DNA of 64,000 bases from an uncultured Porphyromonadaceae bacterium. Its GTDB lineage: Bacteria; Bacteroidota; Bacteroidia; Bacteroidales; Muribaculaceae. Shown here one piece after another: positions 1 to 9,929 of this stretch; positions within the stretch are counted from its first letter, which is position 1, and every line of letters begins with the position of its first letter. The stretch spans positions 1 to 64,000 of the forward strand of contig CAMKOE010000001.1 of the NCBI GenBank assembly GCA_946414395.1. The letters are read 5' to 3'. A program made the position numbers and the translations under genes. The notes under the pieces are model-generated. The model saw nothing but the letters and a program-made list of their open reading frames with translations, searched no databases and was not told where the DNA came from.

Positions 1-3
1 TCG

Positions 4-357
4 TTAACCTTCCACATCGTTGTCCTCGTCCTTGACGTAGATGGCCAGGTTGTTGCTGCTCTCGCGCACGTCGGCGCGGTAACAATTGGGCACGGTCTCG
101 ACAATCCAGTGCGCGATGTTCTCGGCGGTGGGATTGAAGTCGAGCACCTCGTTGAGGTTGCGGTGATCGAGTTTGCCATGCACCATCTCCTTAATGGTGG
201 TGAAATCGGTCACCATGCCGTTATCGTCCAGTTCGCGGGCCTTGCAATAGACGTCCACGATCCAGTTGTGGCCATGCAGGTTCTCGCACTTGCTGTTATG
301 GTCAAGAAACAGCATGTGGGCCGATGAGATTTCCAGAGTCTTTTTAACGTAGTACAT
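4..357 (-). CDS. queD: 6-carboxytetrahydropterin synthase (QueD)
   Basis: Converts 7,8-dihydroneopterin triphosphate to 6-carboxytetrahydropterin, the second step of preQ0/queuosine synthesis, in the cytoplasm. The 117-residue protein has the family zinc ligands H14 (SSAH), H28 and H30 (LHGHNW), the catalytic cysteine C24 four residues before H28, and an LDHRNLN segment near residue 64. The length is normal for QueD and the stop codon (TAA at 4-6 on the complement) lies inside the window, so the gene is complete. It starts 51 nt after the WG-repeat lipoprotein gene on the same strand with no promoter visible between, so co-transcription is likely. The other queuosine genes are not in view. 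Confidence 0.93.
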   Translation of the reverse strand: MYYVKKTLEISSAHMLFLDHNSKCENLHGHNWIVDVYCKARELDDNGMVTDFTTIKEMVHGKLDHRNLNEVLDFNPTAENIAHWIVETVPNCYRADVRESSNNLAIYVKDEDNDVEG

Positions 358-408
358 TTCTATTTTGAGTTAACAGTTAACTTTGAATTGATATTAAATT
401 ACTGATTT

Positions 409-1926
409 TTAGCCTCTTTTCTTCTTGACGGGAGGCACCGACTCGTTGAAGTGCATGTAGTAGATGGCACTGATGATGCCCTTCTCGTAGCCCAGGGTCA
501 TTGCCGTCAGGTAGTCGCTGCAGAAGATGCCGTCCCTGGCAAGCACCAGGCCCTTGGTTCCCAGGCGGCTCTCCATCTTGTTGACAATGGCGACCTCGGT
601 GTTGGCCGGGCAGTGGTTCACGTTGAGCGACATGATGACACACTTGACGCGAGCGTCGTAGTTAAACTCGGCGCTGGTGCTGTCGGCACTGGCCGTGGCC
701 ACTTCGCGGTCAAACACATACTGGATGATGTAGGGGCCTTGAGGCATCACCAGGGTGTTGTTGCCGGCATAGGGCAGGGCGTCGGTGCCCACCATGCTGT
801 TCATGTCCATGAGTGTTGTCGATGCGGTGGCGCCGCAGCATGACGTTTCGTCAAACATCATCATCATCGAGGCGGCAGCCAGGTCGGTATCGATGTATCC
901 GCGGGCGGCATAGGGGTTGTCCTCACTCACGTGGGCGTTGCTGAACTTGACATTGCCCACGGGTTTGCCCGTGCGGTCGATAATGTGATAGACGTCACCA
1001 TCCACGGCAATGAGACGGTCTCCATTGATGTCGATGAGGTTGTCGTGCTCGATGGGAATGAGCAACTTGCCCGACTTATCGACCATGCCGGTCTTCTTGC
1101 CCTTCAAGACGATGTAGTCGCCGCTGGGCGTGCGGGAATAGTCGTTATAGCCGGCCTTCTGCACCTGCTCCTGGTCGGCAATGGGATTGGGCACCTCCTT
1201 GCCGTTCTCGTTGAGGCACACGACGGTGTCACCCTTCATGACGGGCATGACGCCATTGATGTAGTAGGGCTGGATGGGCTGGTACTCGGTGCTGCTGGCA
1301 GTGAACATCACATTGCCGCTCTTGTCAATGACGCTGAAGTTGACTGCCGAGTCGTTCGGTTGGTTGTCGTCGATGACCAGCGCGTAATCGTTATAGAGGA
1401 ACAGGTTCACGCTGTTATACACGACGGGGATGATCGTGTCGCCGCTGGTGTTGATGTAACCCCACTGTCCGTTGTCGTTCTGGATGGCAGCCATGCCGCG
1501 GGAGAACATTGAGCACTGCGAGATATCCTTGGGCAACTGCTTGATGACGGTTCCCTTGCGGTCAATGACGCAAAGCGGCTCACCGATGCGGCTGCACACG
1601 GCCACACCATCGTCACTGAAGGCCGTCGCGCTGCCAAATCCGGTAGCGACGGGCGTGGTGGCGTTCTTCACGTCATAGTAGTCGTAACTGCCCTGCTGGT
1701 TCATCACATAGAACATGTCGGCCACGATGGGCGACGGTGCGTTGTCAAATGCGTCCCGGGCAACCACCTCGCCGCTGTTCACGTCGAGGATGCTCCACTT
1801 CTCACTGCCCACGAGTTGCATCGGCAGGTATTGGGTCTTGTACTGGTAGGTCTTGTCACTGCCGCCACAGGCGGTCATCAGCATGGCCACAACGGCGGCC
1901 AGCGCTATTCTTGATAAAATCTTCAT
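409..1926 (-). CDS. WG-repeat-containing lipoprotein
   Basis: Predicted outer-membrane-associated lipoprotein of unknown function. The first 20 residues form a lipoprotein signal peptide ending in LMTAC, with C20 as the lipidated cysteine. The body holds degenerate WG-type repeats (for example GQWGYINTSGDTIIPVVY and KTGMVDKSGKLLIPIEHD), which in known proteins form beta-rich, propeller-like scaffolds. The last ~150 residues, including a short methionine run and a CC pair, match nothing I recognise. WG proteins are common in Bacteroidales and no enzymatic role is implied. It is probably the promoter-proximal gene of a two-gene unit with queD. Confidence 0.72.
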   Translation of the reverse strand: MKILSRIALAAVVAMLMTACGGSDKTYQYKTQYLPMQLVGSEKWSILDVNSGEVVARDAFDNAPSPIVADMFYVMNQQGSYDYYDVKNATTPVATGFGSATAFSDDGVAVCSRIGEPLCVIDRKGTVIKQLPKDISQCSMFSRGMAAIQNDNGQWGYINTSGDTIIPVVYNSVNLFLYNDYALVIDDNQPNDSAVNFSVIDKSGNVMFTASSTEYQPIQPYYINGVMPVMKGDTVVCLNENGKEVPNPIADQEQVQKAGYNDYSRTPSGDYIVLKGKKTGMVDKSGKLLIPIEHDNLIDINGDRLIAVDGDVYHIIDRTGKPVGNVKFSNAHVSEDNPYAARGYIDTDLAAASMMMMFDETSCCGATASTTLMDMNSMVGTDALPYAGNNTLVMPQGPYIIQYVFDREVATASADSTSAEFNYDARVKCVIMSLNVNHCPANTEVAIVNKMESRLGTKGLVLARDGIFCSDYLTAMTLGYEKGIISAIYYMHFNESVPPVKKKRG

Positions 1927-1955
1927 CTTAATTGATAATGTGGTTTAAATGCGTG

Positions 1956-1987
1956 CGAAATTAGTCATTTTTCCCGTTACAGCCAAA
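1956..1987 (-). promoter_or_regulatory. Bacteroidota-type promoter for the WG-repeat lipoprotein
   Basis: On the complement, TTTG (1984-1987) is followed after 20 nt by TAATTTCG (1956-1963), a 7 of 8 match to the TAnnTTTG -7 element. It lies 30 nt before the lipoprotein start codon. Assignment is by motif and spacing only. Confidence 0.4.
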
Positions 1988-2071
1988 AATATTGGTGTGT
2001 CTAACATTTATTTCCGTTCTTTAACGATTGCTACCCGCCATTGTTGCCGTTGTGGAGCGCCTGTTAACGGC

Positions 2072-2120
2072 GTGTCGGTTGATTTGGCAGAGAGGGGTGA
2101 CAAAATGGCCGACACGTGTC
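2072..2120. promoter_or_regulatory. Inverted repeats upstream of groES
   Basis: GTGTCGG (2072-2078) is repeated inverted as CCGACAC (2109-2115). The right arm overlaps a perfect 10-bp palindrome GACACGTGTC (2111-2120). They lie about 95-140 nt before the groES start codon, just upstream of a weak promoter candidate (TTG 2126-2128, 19 nt, CAGTCTTG 2148-2155). They could be an operator for the heat-shock operon. I see no canonical CIRCE (TTAGCACTC-N9-GAGTGCTAA). Confidence 0.25.
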
Positions 2121-2212
2121 GCTTTTTGGACGTTGGCACACTCGTTGCAGTCTTGCAAGACGTGAAATTAACATCAAACAAAATAAACAACTAAAAAAAC
2201 ATCTAAGTAATC

Positions 2213-2485
2213 ATGACTATTAAACCATTAAACGACCGCGTTCTCATCGAACCGGCTAAGGCAGAAGAAGTTGTTGGCGGTATCATCATCCCCGATAGCG
2301 CTAAGGAGAAACCTCTCAAGGGTATCGTACGTGCAGCAGGAAACGGCACCAAGGACGAGGAAATGATTGTCAAGCCCGGTGACACCGTGCTCTATGGCAA
2401 GTATGCCGGCAACGAGATTGAGATCGACGGTGAGAAACTGTTGATGATGCGTCAGAATGACATCCTGGCCATCGTGATGGATTAA
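2213..2485 (+). CDS. groES: Co-chaperonin GroES
   Basis: Ten-kilodalton co-chaperonin that caps GroEL and forms the folding chamber in the cytoplasm. The 90-residue protein begins KPLNDRVLIEP, has the mobile-loop region GGIIIPDSAKEKP (residues ~22-34) that docks on GroEL, and the conserved GDTVLYGKYAG and DILAIV segments. Length and order are those of ordinary bacterial GroES. The groEL gene starts 40 nt downstream on the same strand, giving the standard bicistronic operon that ends at the terminator near 4240. Confidence 0.97.
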   Translation: MTIKPLNDRVLIEPAKAEEVVGGIIIPDSAKEKPLKGIVRAAGNGTKDEEMIVKPGDTVLYGKYAGNEIEIDGEKLLMMRQNDILAIVMD

Positions 2486-2522
2486 TCAGTAATTAGAAAT
2501 AAATCATAGAAAGGACAAATAA

Positions 2523-4166
<1,644 letters not shown>

Positions 4167-4204
4167 TACCCATCGGATTTTTTCATCATCAATTTATAAG
4201 TCTT

Positions 4205-4240
4205 CCCCGAGAGGCCCAACAGCCCCTCGGGGATTTTTTT
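4205..4240 (+). terminator. Intrinsic terminator of groES-groEL
   Basis: CCCCGAG (4205-4211) pairs with CTCGGGG (4226-4232) around a 14-nt loop and is followed by A and seven T (4234-4240). It lies 38 nt after the groEL stop codon. Confidence 0.88.
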
Positions 4241-4344
4241 GTTTTGGGCTTCAGGCGTGAGATTGTCGAGGTTATTGCGCTTCCTTATCGTTGAAAAAGG
4301 CTCAAGGCGTTGTGTGATTCGGTGATTGTGTGTAACTTAGCGGC

Positions 4345-6807
4345 ATGAAAAAGTTCTGTACATTATCAACTGTCTTATTACTGGTCATCTTGTCACAATT
4401 TCCAGTGACTTCCCTTGCCGTTACCATCGAGGATGGCGTGTCGAGGGCCTTGGCCCAGTATCGTTCGTCCCACATCAGTGATGTGTGGTATGACCTCTCA
4501 TTCAACGTGCCCTCCGAGAAGTCCAAGCCCGTCTATTTCGAGGAAACGTTGATGTTTGACTGGACTGGCGAGGAGGATTTGCAAATCGACTTCCAGGGCG
4601 AAGCCAGCCAGTTGTCTAAAGAAATTCTGGTCAATGACAAGAGGATACAAACGGTTTTCAGAAACGAGCATATCATCATTCCCGCTCAATTTCTGGTGCA
4701 GGGCGGTAATTCGGTCACGGTGTGCGGTTTCAGCGGCGACAAGGCGCTCAATCGCAGCGATGACTATCTTTATACCCTGTTTGTTCCTGACCATGCCCGC
4801 AGTGTCTTTCCCTGTTTTGACCAGCCCGATCTGAAGGCCCGCTTCTACCTCAATCTGACTGTCCCCGACGGCTGGGTGAGCATCAGCAACGACACCAAGA
4901 AACCGATACCCACCTATCTGTTCTCGTTCACGGCAGGAAAGTTCCAGAAGATGACGGCCACGCGTGACGGGCGCTGGCTCACGGCATTGTATCGCGAGAC
5001 CGATGCTGCCAAGGTGGCACAATTGCCCATCGTGTTTGACCAGGTGGCCCTTTCCTTGCGGTGGATGGAAGAATACACAGGTGTTCCATACCCCTTTGAA
5101 CACTATGGCTTTGTAGTCTTGCCAGGTTACCAGTTTGGCGGAATGGAGCATCCGGGTTGCATCCAGTTCAATGACAGGCGCATCTTTCTGGGCCCCGAGC
5201 CGACGCCCGACGAAGAGATGTCCCGCCTCAATCTCATCGCCCATGAGACGGCCCACATGTGGTTTGGCGACCTGGTGACCATGCGCTGGTTTGACGACGT
5301 GTGGACCAAGGAAGTGTTTGCCAACTTCATGGCCGACAAGATCTCTCGTGAGCAATTCCCCGATATCAACCATGACCTGGCCTTCATCAAGACCCATTAT
5401 CCCCTGGCCCTCTCGACCGACCGCACCCAGGGGACCCACCCCATACAGCAGCCGTTGGACAACCTGAACAAGGCCGGCCTGCTCTATGGCAACATCATCT
5501 ACCACAAGGCCCCCATTATGATGAATATGCTGGAAAAGGAAAAAGGCGCCGATGCACTGCGTGACGGGCTCCGAGCCTATCTGGAACGATATGCCTATGA
5601 CAATGCCTCGTGGGATGACCTCGTTGAACAGTTGGACCGCTTTAACCCCGAGCACAGCGCGCGGTCCTTCAGCGACGTGTGGGTCAAGCAGAAGGGAATG
5701 CCAGTCATCAATTCGTATGTCCATATGCTCGACGCCGTTCGTGTGGTCCAGATAGACCCCTATGGCCGCAACTTGGTGTGGAAGCAGGGCTTTGATATCG
5801 GCTATGTGGATGAGAACGGCCAGTTTTGCCAGCATCCCATATATATGAATGACTACCACTATCTGCTCGACTTGCGTTATGGCAATGGCATGTTTGTCAA
5901 CAGTAATGCCGAGGGCTATGGCCAGTTTATACTTTATCGTGAGGGTATCTTGAGGATGTCCGAAGCCTGGAAAACGATGGCCGACAATGATGAAACCCGC
6001 TATGCCGCCGTGCTCAACCTCTACGAGAACTTTCATCTGGGCAATATCACCGCTGGCGAACTGACAAAGGTGCTCATCACATTCCTCGAGCATGAGAAAA
6101 ACGAACTGGTCGCCTCGACAACGTGCAGTTACATCGACAACGTGATGGCTTGCCTTGATCACAAGGCGCGTGACGCTGCCGAGCGCCAATTGCTTGACTT
6201 GTCACAGCGGCACGCGCTTCAGTCGGTGCGCCAGACGTTGTTGCGCCAACTATCGGTCAGTGCCGTGTCGCCGCAAGTCGTGAGCACGTTGTATGACATC
6301 TGGGAAAATCAGGGCGCCACATTCCTCAATAGCCGCGACTACATGCGCATGGCCTATCATCTCGCTGTCGTGCAGCCCGGCAGGTGGCAACAGATTATTG
6401 CCCGGCAGCGCGAGCGCCTCGACAACGCTGACCTGCAGCGTGAGTTTGACTATATCTCGCGTGCGTGCAACCCCGACACGCTGGTGCAGCAACAACTGTT
6501 CGGCGAATTGCTCCGTGCCGAGAACCGCCGTGTCGAGCCCTGGGCACGCGACATGCTGGCGTTGCTCAACGACCCGACGAGGGAACCGTCCAGTAACCGC
6601 TATATTGCCCCGGGCCTTGACGCACTGTGGGAAATCCAGCAAACGGGTGATATCTTTTTCCCCGGATACTGGCTATCTGCACTGTTGTCCGGTCACAAGA
6701 GTGATGAAGCAGCAGCGATAGTGCGGCAATGGATAGAAATCCATTCCGATCTCGAACCGGCCTTGATGAACAAACTCAAGGAAAATGCCTACTGGTTGCT
6801 GCGCTGA
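4345..6807 (+). CDS. Exported M1-family metallo-aminopeptidase
   Basis: Zinc aminopeptidase of the M1 (gluzincin) family, predicted to be exported. An N-terminal signal peptide (residues 1-~26, MKKFCTLSTV...) precedes the N-terminal beta domain. The exopeptidase motif appears as GGMEH (265-269) instead of the classical GAMEN. The zinc site HETAH (300-304) with E323 fits HExxH-x18-E. The 820-residue length allows the helical C-terminal domain. Substrate preference cannot be read; these enzymes remove N-terminal residues from peptides, probably for nutrition in the periplasm. Its 3' end overlaps the convergent NhaC gene by 19 bp, with no terminator seen. A TAACTTAG box (4333-4340) sits only 4 nt before the start codon. 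Confidence 0.9.
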   Translation: MKKFCTLSTVLLLVILSQFPVTSLAVTIEDGVSRALAQYRSSHISDVWYDLSFNVPSEKSKPVYFEETLMFDWTGEEDLQIDFQGEASQLSKEILVNDKRIQTVFRNEHIIIPAQFLVQGGNSVTVCGFSGDKALNRSDDYLYTLFVPDHARSVFPCFDQPDLKARFYLNLTVPDGWVSISNDTKKPIPTYLFSFTAGKFQKMTATRDGRWLTALYRETDAAKVAQLPIVFDQVALSLRWMEEYTGVPYPFEHYGFVVLPGYQFGGMEHPGCIQFNDRRIFLGPEPTPDEEMSRLNLIAHETAHMWFGDLVTMRWFDDVWTKEVFANFMADKISREQFPDINHDLAFIKTHYPLALSTDRTQGTHPIQQPLDNLNKAGLLYGNIIYHKAPIMMNMLEKEKGADALRDGLRAYLERYAYDNASWDDLVEQLDRFNPEHSARSFSDVWVKQKGMPVINSYVHMLDAVRVVQIDPYGRNLVWKQGFDIGYVDENGQFCQHPIYMNDYHYLLDLRYGNGMFVNSNAEGYGQFILYREGILRMSEAWKTMADNDETRYAAVLNLYENFHLGNITAGELTKVLITFLEHEKNELVASTTCSYIDNVMACLDHKARDAAERQLLDLSQRHALQSVRQTLLRQLSVSAVSPQVVSTLYDIWENQGATFLNSRDYMRMAYHLAVVQPGRWQQIIARQRERLDNADLQREFDYISRACNPDTLVQQQLFGELLRAENRRVEPWARDMLALLNDPTREPSSNRYIAPGLDALWEIQQTGDIFFPGYWLSALLSGHKSDEAAAIVRQWIEIHSDLEPALMNKLKENAYWLLR

Positions 6808-8294
6808 TCCTGCTCGGTGACGACCGCTTCCCCTGCGGGCTTGCGGCGCTTGATTTTCCAGCCGATGGCGGCAACGGTAAGCGTTACCAGCGGGCTCAGG
6901 TAATTGAAGAAACAATAGGGCAGGTAGGTGAGGGTGGGGACACCCAGCACCGTGGCCTGTGTCATGCCGCAGGTGTTCCAGGGCACGAGCACCGAGGTGA
7001 CTGTGGCGGCGTCCTCGGTGGTGCGGCTCAGCAGACGCGGCTCGTAACCCTCGTTGTCATACACGTCACGGAACATGTCGGCCGTCAACACGATACTGAT
7101 GAACTGGTCGCCCGTGGTGAGGTTGAGCAGCAGGCCGGTACCCACGGTCGATGCCACCAGGCTCAAGCGTGAGCGCACCCACTTGATGATGACCCGCGTG
7201 ATACTGCCTATCATGCCGCTGGCCACCATCGCCGCTCCGTAGCACATGGCGCAGATGATGAGCCAGATGGTGTTGAGCATGCCGGCCATGCCTCCTGTCG
7301 AGACCAGGTCGTTGAGGGCTTCATATCCAGTCTGCACCGCTGTGGCACCATAGTAGGTGATAGCCATTCCCTTGAAGATGGAGGCCGGAGTGCTCAGCGA
7401 CGGGTCGGCGGCAATCTGGCACAGGACGTGAGGCTGCAACACGATGGCCGTGATGCCTGCCATGATCGACGACACGAACAGCACGACCAGCGAGGGTACC
7501 TTGCGGGCGATGAGAATGCCGGTCAATAGCGGCACGAGAAGCGTCCACAGCGAGATGTTGAATGTCGAGGCAAGCCCCGTGGTGTATTGCTCGACGTGGA
7601 GGGGGCCGTCATTGCCGTGGCCCAGGCCGGCTACCAGGAAGATGACCAGCGTGATGAGGATTGCCGGGGCTGTCGTTAATACCATGTAACGGATGTGCTC
7701 AAATATATCCACTCTCACTGCCGATGATGCCAGGATAGTCGTGTCGCTCAAGGGTGACATCTTGTCGCCAAAGTAGGCCCCCGAGATGATGGCGCCTGCC
7801 GTCCATGCCTGACTGACGCCCAGCGCCTGGCCGATGCCCAGCAGCGCTACACCGATGGTGGCGATTGTCGTCCACGAACTGCCCGACAGCAACGACACCA
7901 GCGCACAGATCACACAGGCACTCACCAGGAAAAACTGGGGCGACAGCACCTGCACGCCATAGTAGATGAGCGTGGGCACAACGCCGCTGATCATCCACGA
8001 CCCTGAGAGCATGCCCACGGTCAACAGGATGAGCAAGGTCACCGACACATCGCCCAGCGTCTTGGTCATCTGCCGCTCAAAGGTCTTCCACGGTGTGTGG
8101 TAACGCGTCATCGAGATGAGCACACACACCGCCAGCGCGATGAGCAGGGAAATCTGGCTGCCGCCACTCAGGGAGTCGCTGCCAAACAGCGCTATGACGA
8201 TTGCCAGCAGGCCGATGAGCACGACGACGGGTATCATCGATACCAGGGGATGAGGAGTTGATGTATTGTTGTGGTCTGTCATATCAGGTTGCAC
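6789..8294 (-). CDS. NhaC-family Na+/H+ antiporter
   Basis: Inner-membrane transporter of 501 residues with about 11-12 hydrophobic segments. It resembles the NhaC family in the conserved gating and substrate segments (for example GGAYFGDKMSPLSDTT in the middle and LLLNLTTGDQF and VPWNTCG later). NhaC members exchange Na+ for H+; related proteins exchange malate/lactate or amino acids, so the exact substrate is uncertain. The gene is convergent with the M1 peptidase and overlaps its 3' end by 19 bp. A TAATTTTG box on the complement (8345-8352) is a possible promoter element without a clear -33 partner. Confidence 0.85.
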   Translation of the reverse strand: MQPDMTDHNNTSTPHPLVSMIPVVVLIGLLAIVIALFGSDSLSGGSQISLLIALAVCVLISMTRYHTPWKTFERQMTKTLGDVSVTLLILLTVGMLSGSWMISGVVPTLIYYGVQVLSPQFFLVSACVICALVSLLSGSSWTTIATIGVALLGIGQALGVSQAWTAGAIISGAYFGDKMSPLSDTTILASSAVRVDIFEHIRYMVLTTAPAILITLVIFLVAGLGHGNDGPLHVEQYTTGLASTFNISLWTLLVPLLTGILIARKVPSLVVLFVSSIMAGITAIVLQPHVLCQIAADPSLSTPASIFKGMAITYYGATAVQTGYEALNDLVSTGGMAGMLNTIWLIICAMCYGAAMVASGMIGSITRVIIKWVRSRLSLVASTVGTGLLLNLTTGDQFISIVLTADMFRDVYDNEGYEPRLLSRTTEDAATVTSVLVPWNTCGMTQATVLGVPTLTYLPYCFFNYLSPLVTLTVAAIGWKIKRRKPAGEAVVTEQDQRSNQ

Positions 8295-8609
8295 TACTAT
8301 TTACTGTTTTGATAGCATGATGCGGTTTTTGCAATATAATGAGCCAAAATTAGAAAAATAATTCCATTTGGCATCATTTTTCTACTGTCATTTTGAAAAA
8401 CACTACACTGGAGTTTGAATTTTAGCGCTTTAATGTCATGATAAGACTTGATTTTTCCATGGAAAAAATTTGGTATTTGAATGATTGTTGACTAATTTTG
8501 CACCATGTTTCTTCCTCCTGGGATGGACTGAGGACGAGAGAAGTGCAATGAATGAATTTTATAGACTATAGTGTTTTTATTAACTTATTAATTGTTTTAA
8601 AGTATTATT
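8295..8609. other. Intergenic region between divergent nhaC-type and secreted-protein genes
   Basis: AT-rich 315-nt spacer holding the divergent promoter elements (complement TAATTTTG at 8345-8352; plus-strand promoter at 8469-8500) and a leader of about 100 nt before the secreted-protein start codon. I see no small gene or strong hairpin in the leader. Confidence 0.5.
8469..8500 (+). promoter_or_regulatory. Bacteroidota-type promoter for the secreted protein at 8610
   Basis: TTTG (8469-8472), 20 nt, TAATTTTG (8493-8500): a full match to the TTTG/TAnnTTTG pattern. It implies an untranslated leader of about 100 nt before the start codon at 8610. Confidence 0.55.
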
Positions 8610-9464
8610 ATGAAAAAATTTTACATGATTTTGGCAGCATTGGCTGCAATGACGTTTAGTGCACAGGCCCAGAGTGAGGCCTTTGGCGAGATCCAAGTGG
8701 GCGACTTTGACAATCCCACCGAGTTCTACAACACTTCTTACTTTGGCGTGGCTCCCACCAACTTCTACTTGGCCCACACTGGTGCCCAGTTGATCTACAC
8801 CGCCACCGAACTGGCCGACCTCCAGGATAAGGACGAGGCCAAGGTCACGACCATCTCGTTCAAGTTCAACAACCAGGATGCGTTTGAGGTGATCACCCGT
8901 GACGTGAAACTGTATCTGGAAGAAACCGATGCCACCGAGTTTGCGGTGGTAGAGGGTGTGAAGCAGTTCTTCGACTTTGCCGACCCCGTGCTGGAGCAGG
9001 AAGTGACCTATGACATGGTTGAGTTCTTCGGCGAGGACCATGAGATCGTTTTTGACCTCACTACCCCCTTTGCCGTAGCACCGGGCAAGAGCCTGCTGGT
9101 GACCGTTGTGTTTGACGCCCAGGACGATGAGAACTGCACCTGGGGCACCGACTATGCTCCCTTCTACACCTCGGGTATCCGCAACCAGGGTATGGTATAT
9201 ACCGACAACTGGACCAGTTTCATTGAGTATGCTAAGGGCGAAGATTTCCCCGATGCTACCGCTATGCTGGGTTGTGGCACCAACGTTGAGTTGCCCGTGA
9301 CCAAGATCAACTACATGTACAACGCCCCCTCGGCCGTTGATGAGTTGAGGGCTGCTACCGCTACCGATGACGCCTACTACAACCTGATGGGTCAGCGCTT
9401 TGACGGCAACAACCTGCCTGCTGGCATCTACATCCACAATGGCAAGAAGGTTATCGTGAAGTAA
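8610..9464 (+). CDS. Secreted protein with C-terminal sorting-type tail
   Basis: Function unknown. The 284-residue protein has a signal peptide (residues 1-~20, ending FSAQAQ), an acidic beta-rich body with no motif I recognise, and a C-terminal tail NLMGQRFDGNNLPAGIYI..GKKVIVK. This tail is typical of exported Prevotella/Muribaculaceae proteins and resembles type IX-secretion or surface-sorting domains, but whether it acts as a sorting signal here is inference. The strongly optimised codon use (GGC, GCC, ACC, GAC) suggests high expression. It is monocistronic, with its own promoter and terminator. Confidence 0.7.
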   Translation: MKKFYMILAALAAMTFSAQAQSEAFGEIQVGDFDNPTEFYNTSYFGVAPTNFYLAHTGAQLIYTATELADLQDKDEAKVTTISFKFNNQDAFEVITRDVKLYLEETDATEFAVVEGVKQFFDFADPVLEQEVTYDMVEFFGEDHEIVFDLTTPFAVAPGKSLLVTVVFDAQDDENCTWGTDYAPFYTSGIRNQGMVYTDNWTSFIEYAKGEDFPDATAMLGCGTNVELPVTKINYMYNAPSAVDELRAATATDDAYYNLMGQRFDGNNLPAGIYIHNGKKVIVK

Positions 9465-9929
9465 TCAGCAAGAGCGATAGCGCTTATCATGAAATCGGCC
9501 GTGTGCGGCATAACCCCGTCGATGGGTATCATGTGGCACACGGCTATTTTTAGGATATTTTTTCATAACAACATTGCGGAAAAAATGATTCTATTCTATG
9601 AAAAATTCACTGTTATGTGACATGGGGATAAAATTTATTATTACTTTTGCAGTAATCTATTAAAAGCAATGATATAGCAGTTGGGCATAAAGAGTTTTTT
9701 AATGCTAATTACGCTAAGAAAACGTATTTCACGAGAATTATTTCAAACTAATTCGTGTGATTCGCATTATCCTCGCAGGGTTCGGGCCAACATCTATTTC
9801 ATCGCCATATGAAATGTAAATATTAACTCGGTGTGTGCAAGTAAAGATTATCTGTATTGATATCAATAAGTGGGATATTCGGTTCTGATTGTTTTTTCTT
9901 TTCACCCATTGGCATGCTCTCAGGATTAG
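9465..9929. other. 465-nt intergenic region before the PP2C/NRPS block
   Basis: Contains the terminator of the preceding gene (9498-9550), a TACTTTTG box (9652-9659) without a convincing -33 partner, and an imperfect hairpin CACGAGAATTA (9730-9740) / TAATTCGTG (9749-9757). If the box at 9652 is the start of the downstream block, its leader would be ~265 nt and include this hairpin. No ORF is supported. Confidence 0.4.
9498..9550 (+). terminator. Intrinsic terminator after the secreted protein
   Basis: GCCGTGTGC (9498-9506) pairs perfectly with GCACACGGC (9536-9544) around a 29-nt loop, followed by TATTTTT. It lies about 35 nt after the stop codon. Confidence 0.75.

Noticed and set aside
2100-2212. 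CIRCE heat-shock operator before groES
   Set aside because: GGCACACTC-like half-site is present but no matching inverted half at 9-nt spacing.
4498-6189. Open frame of 563 codons on the complement of the M1 peptidase gene
   Set aside because: Mirror of a strongly biased GC-rich gene; His/Val/Leu-rich composition without domain motifs, and the plus-strand gene has complete catalytic motifs.
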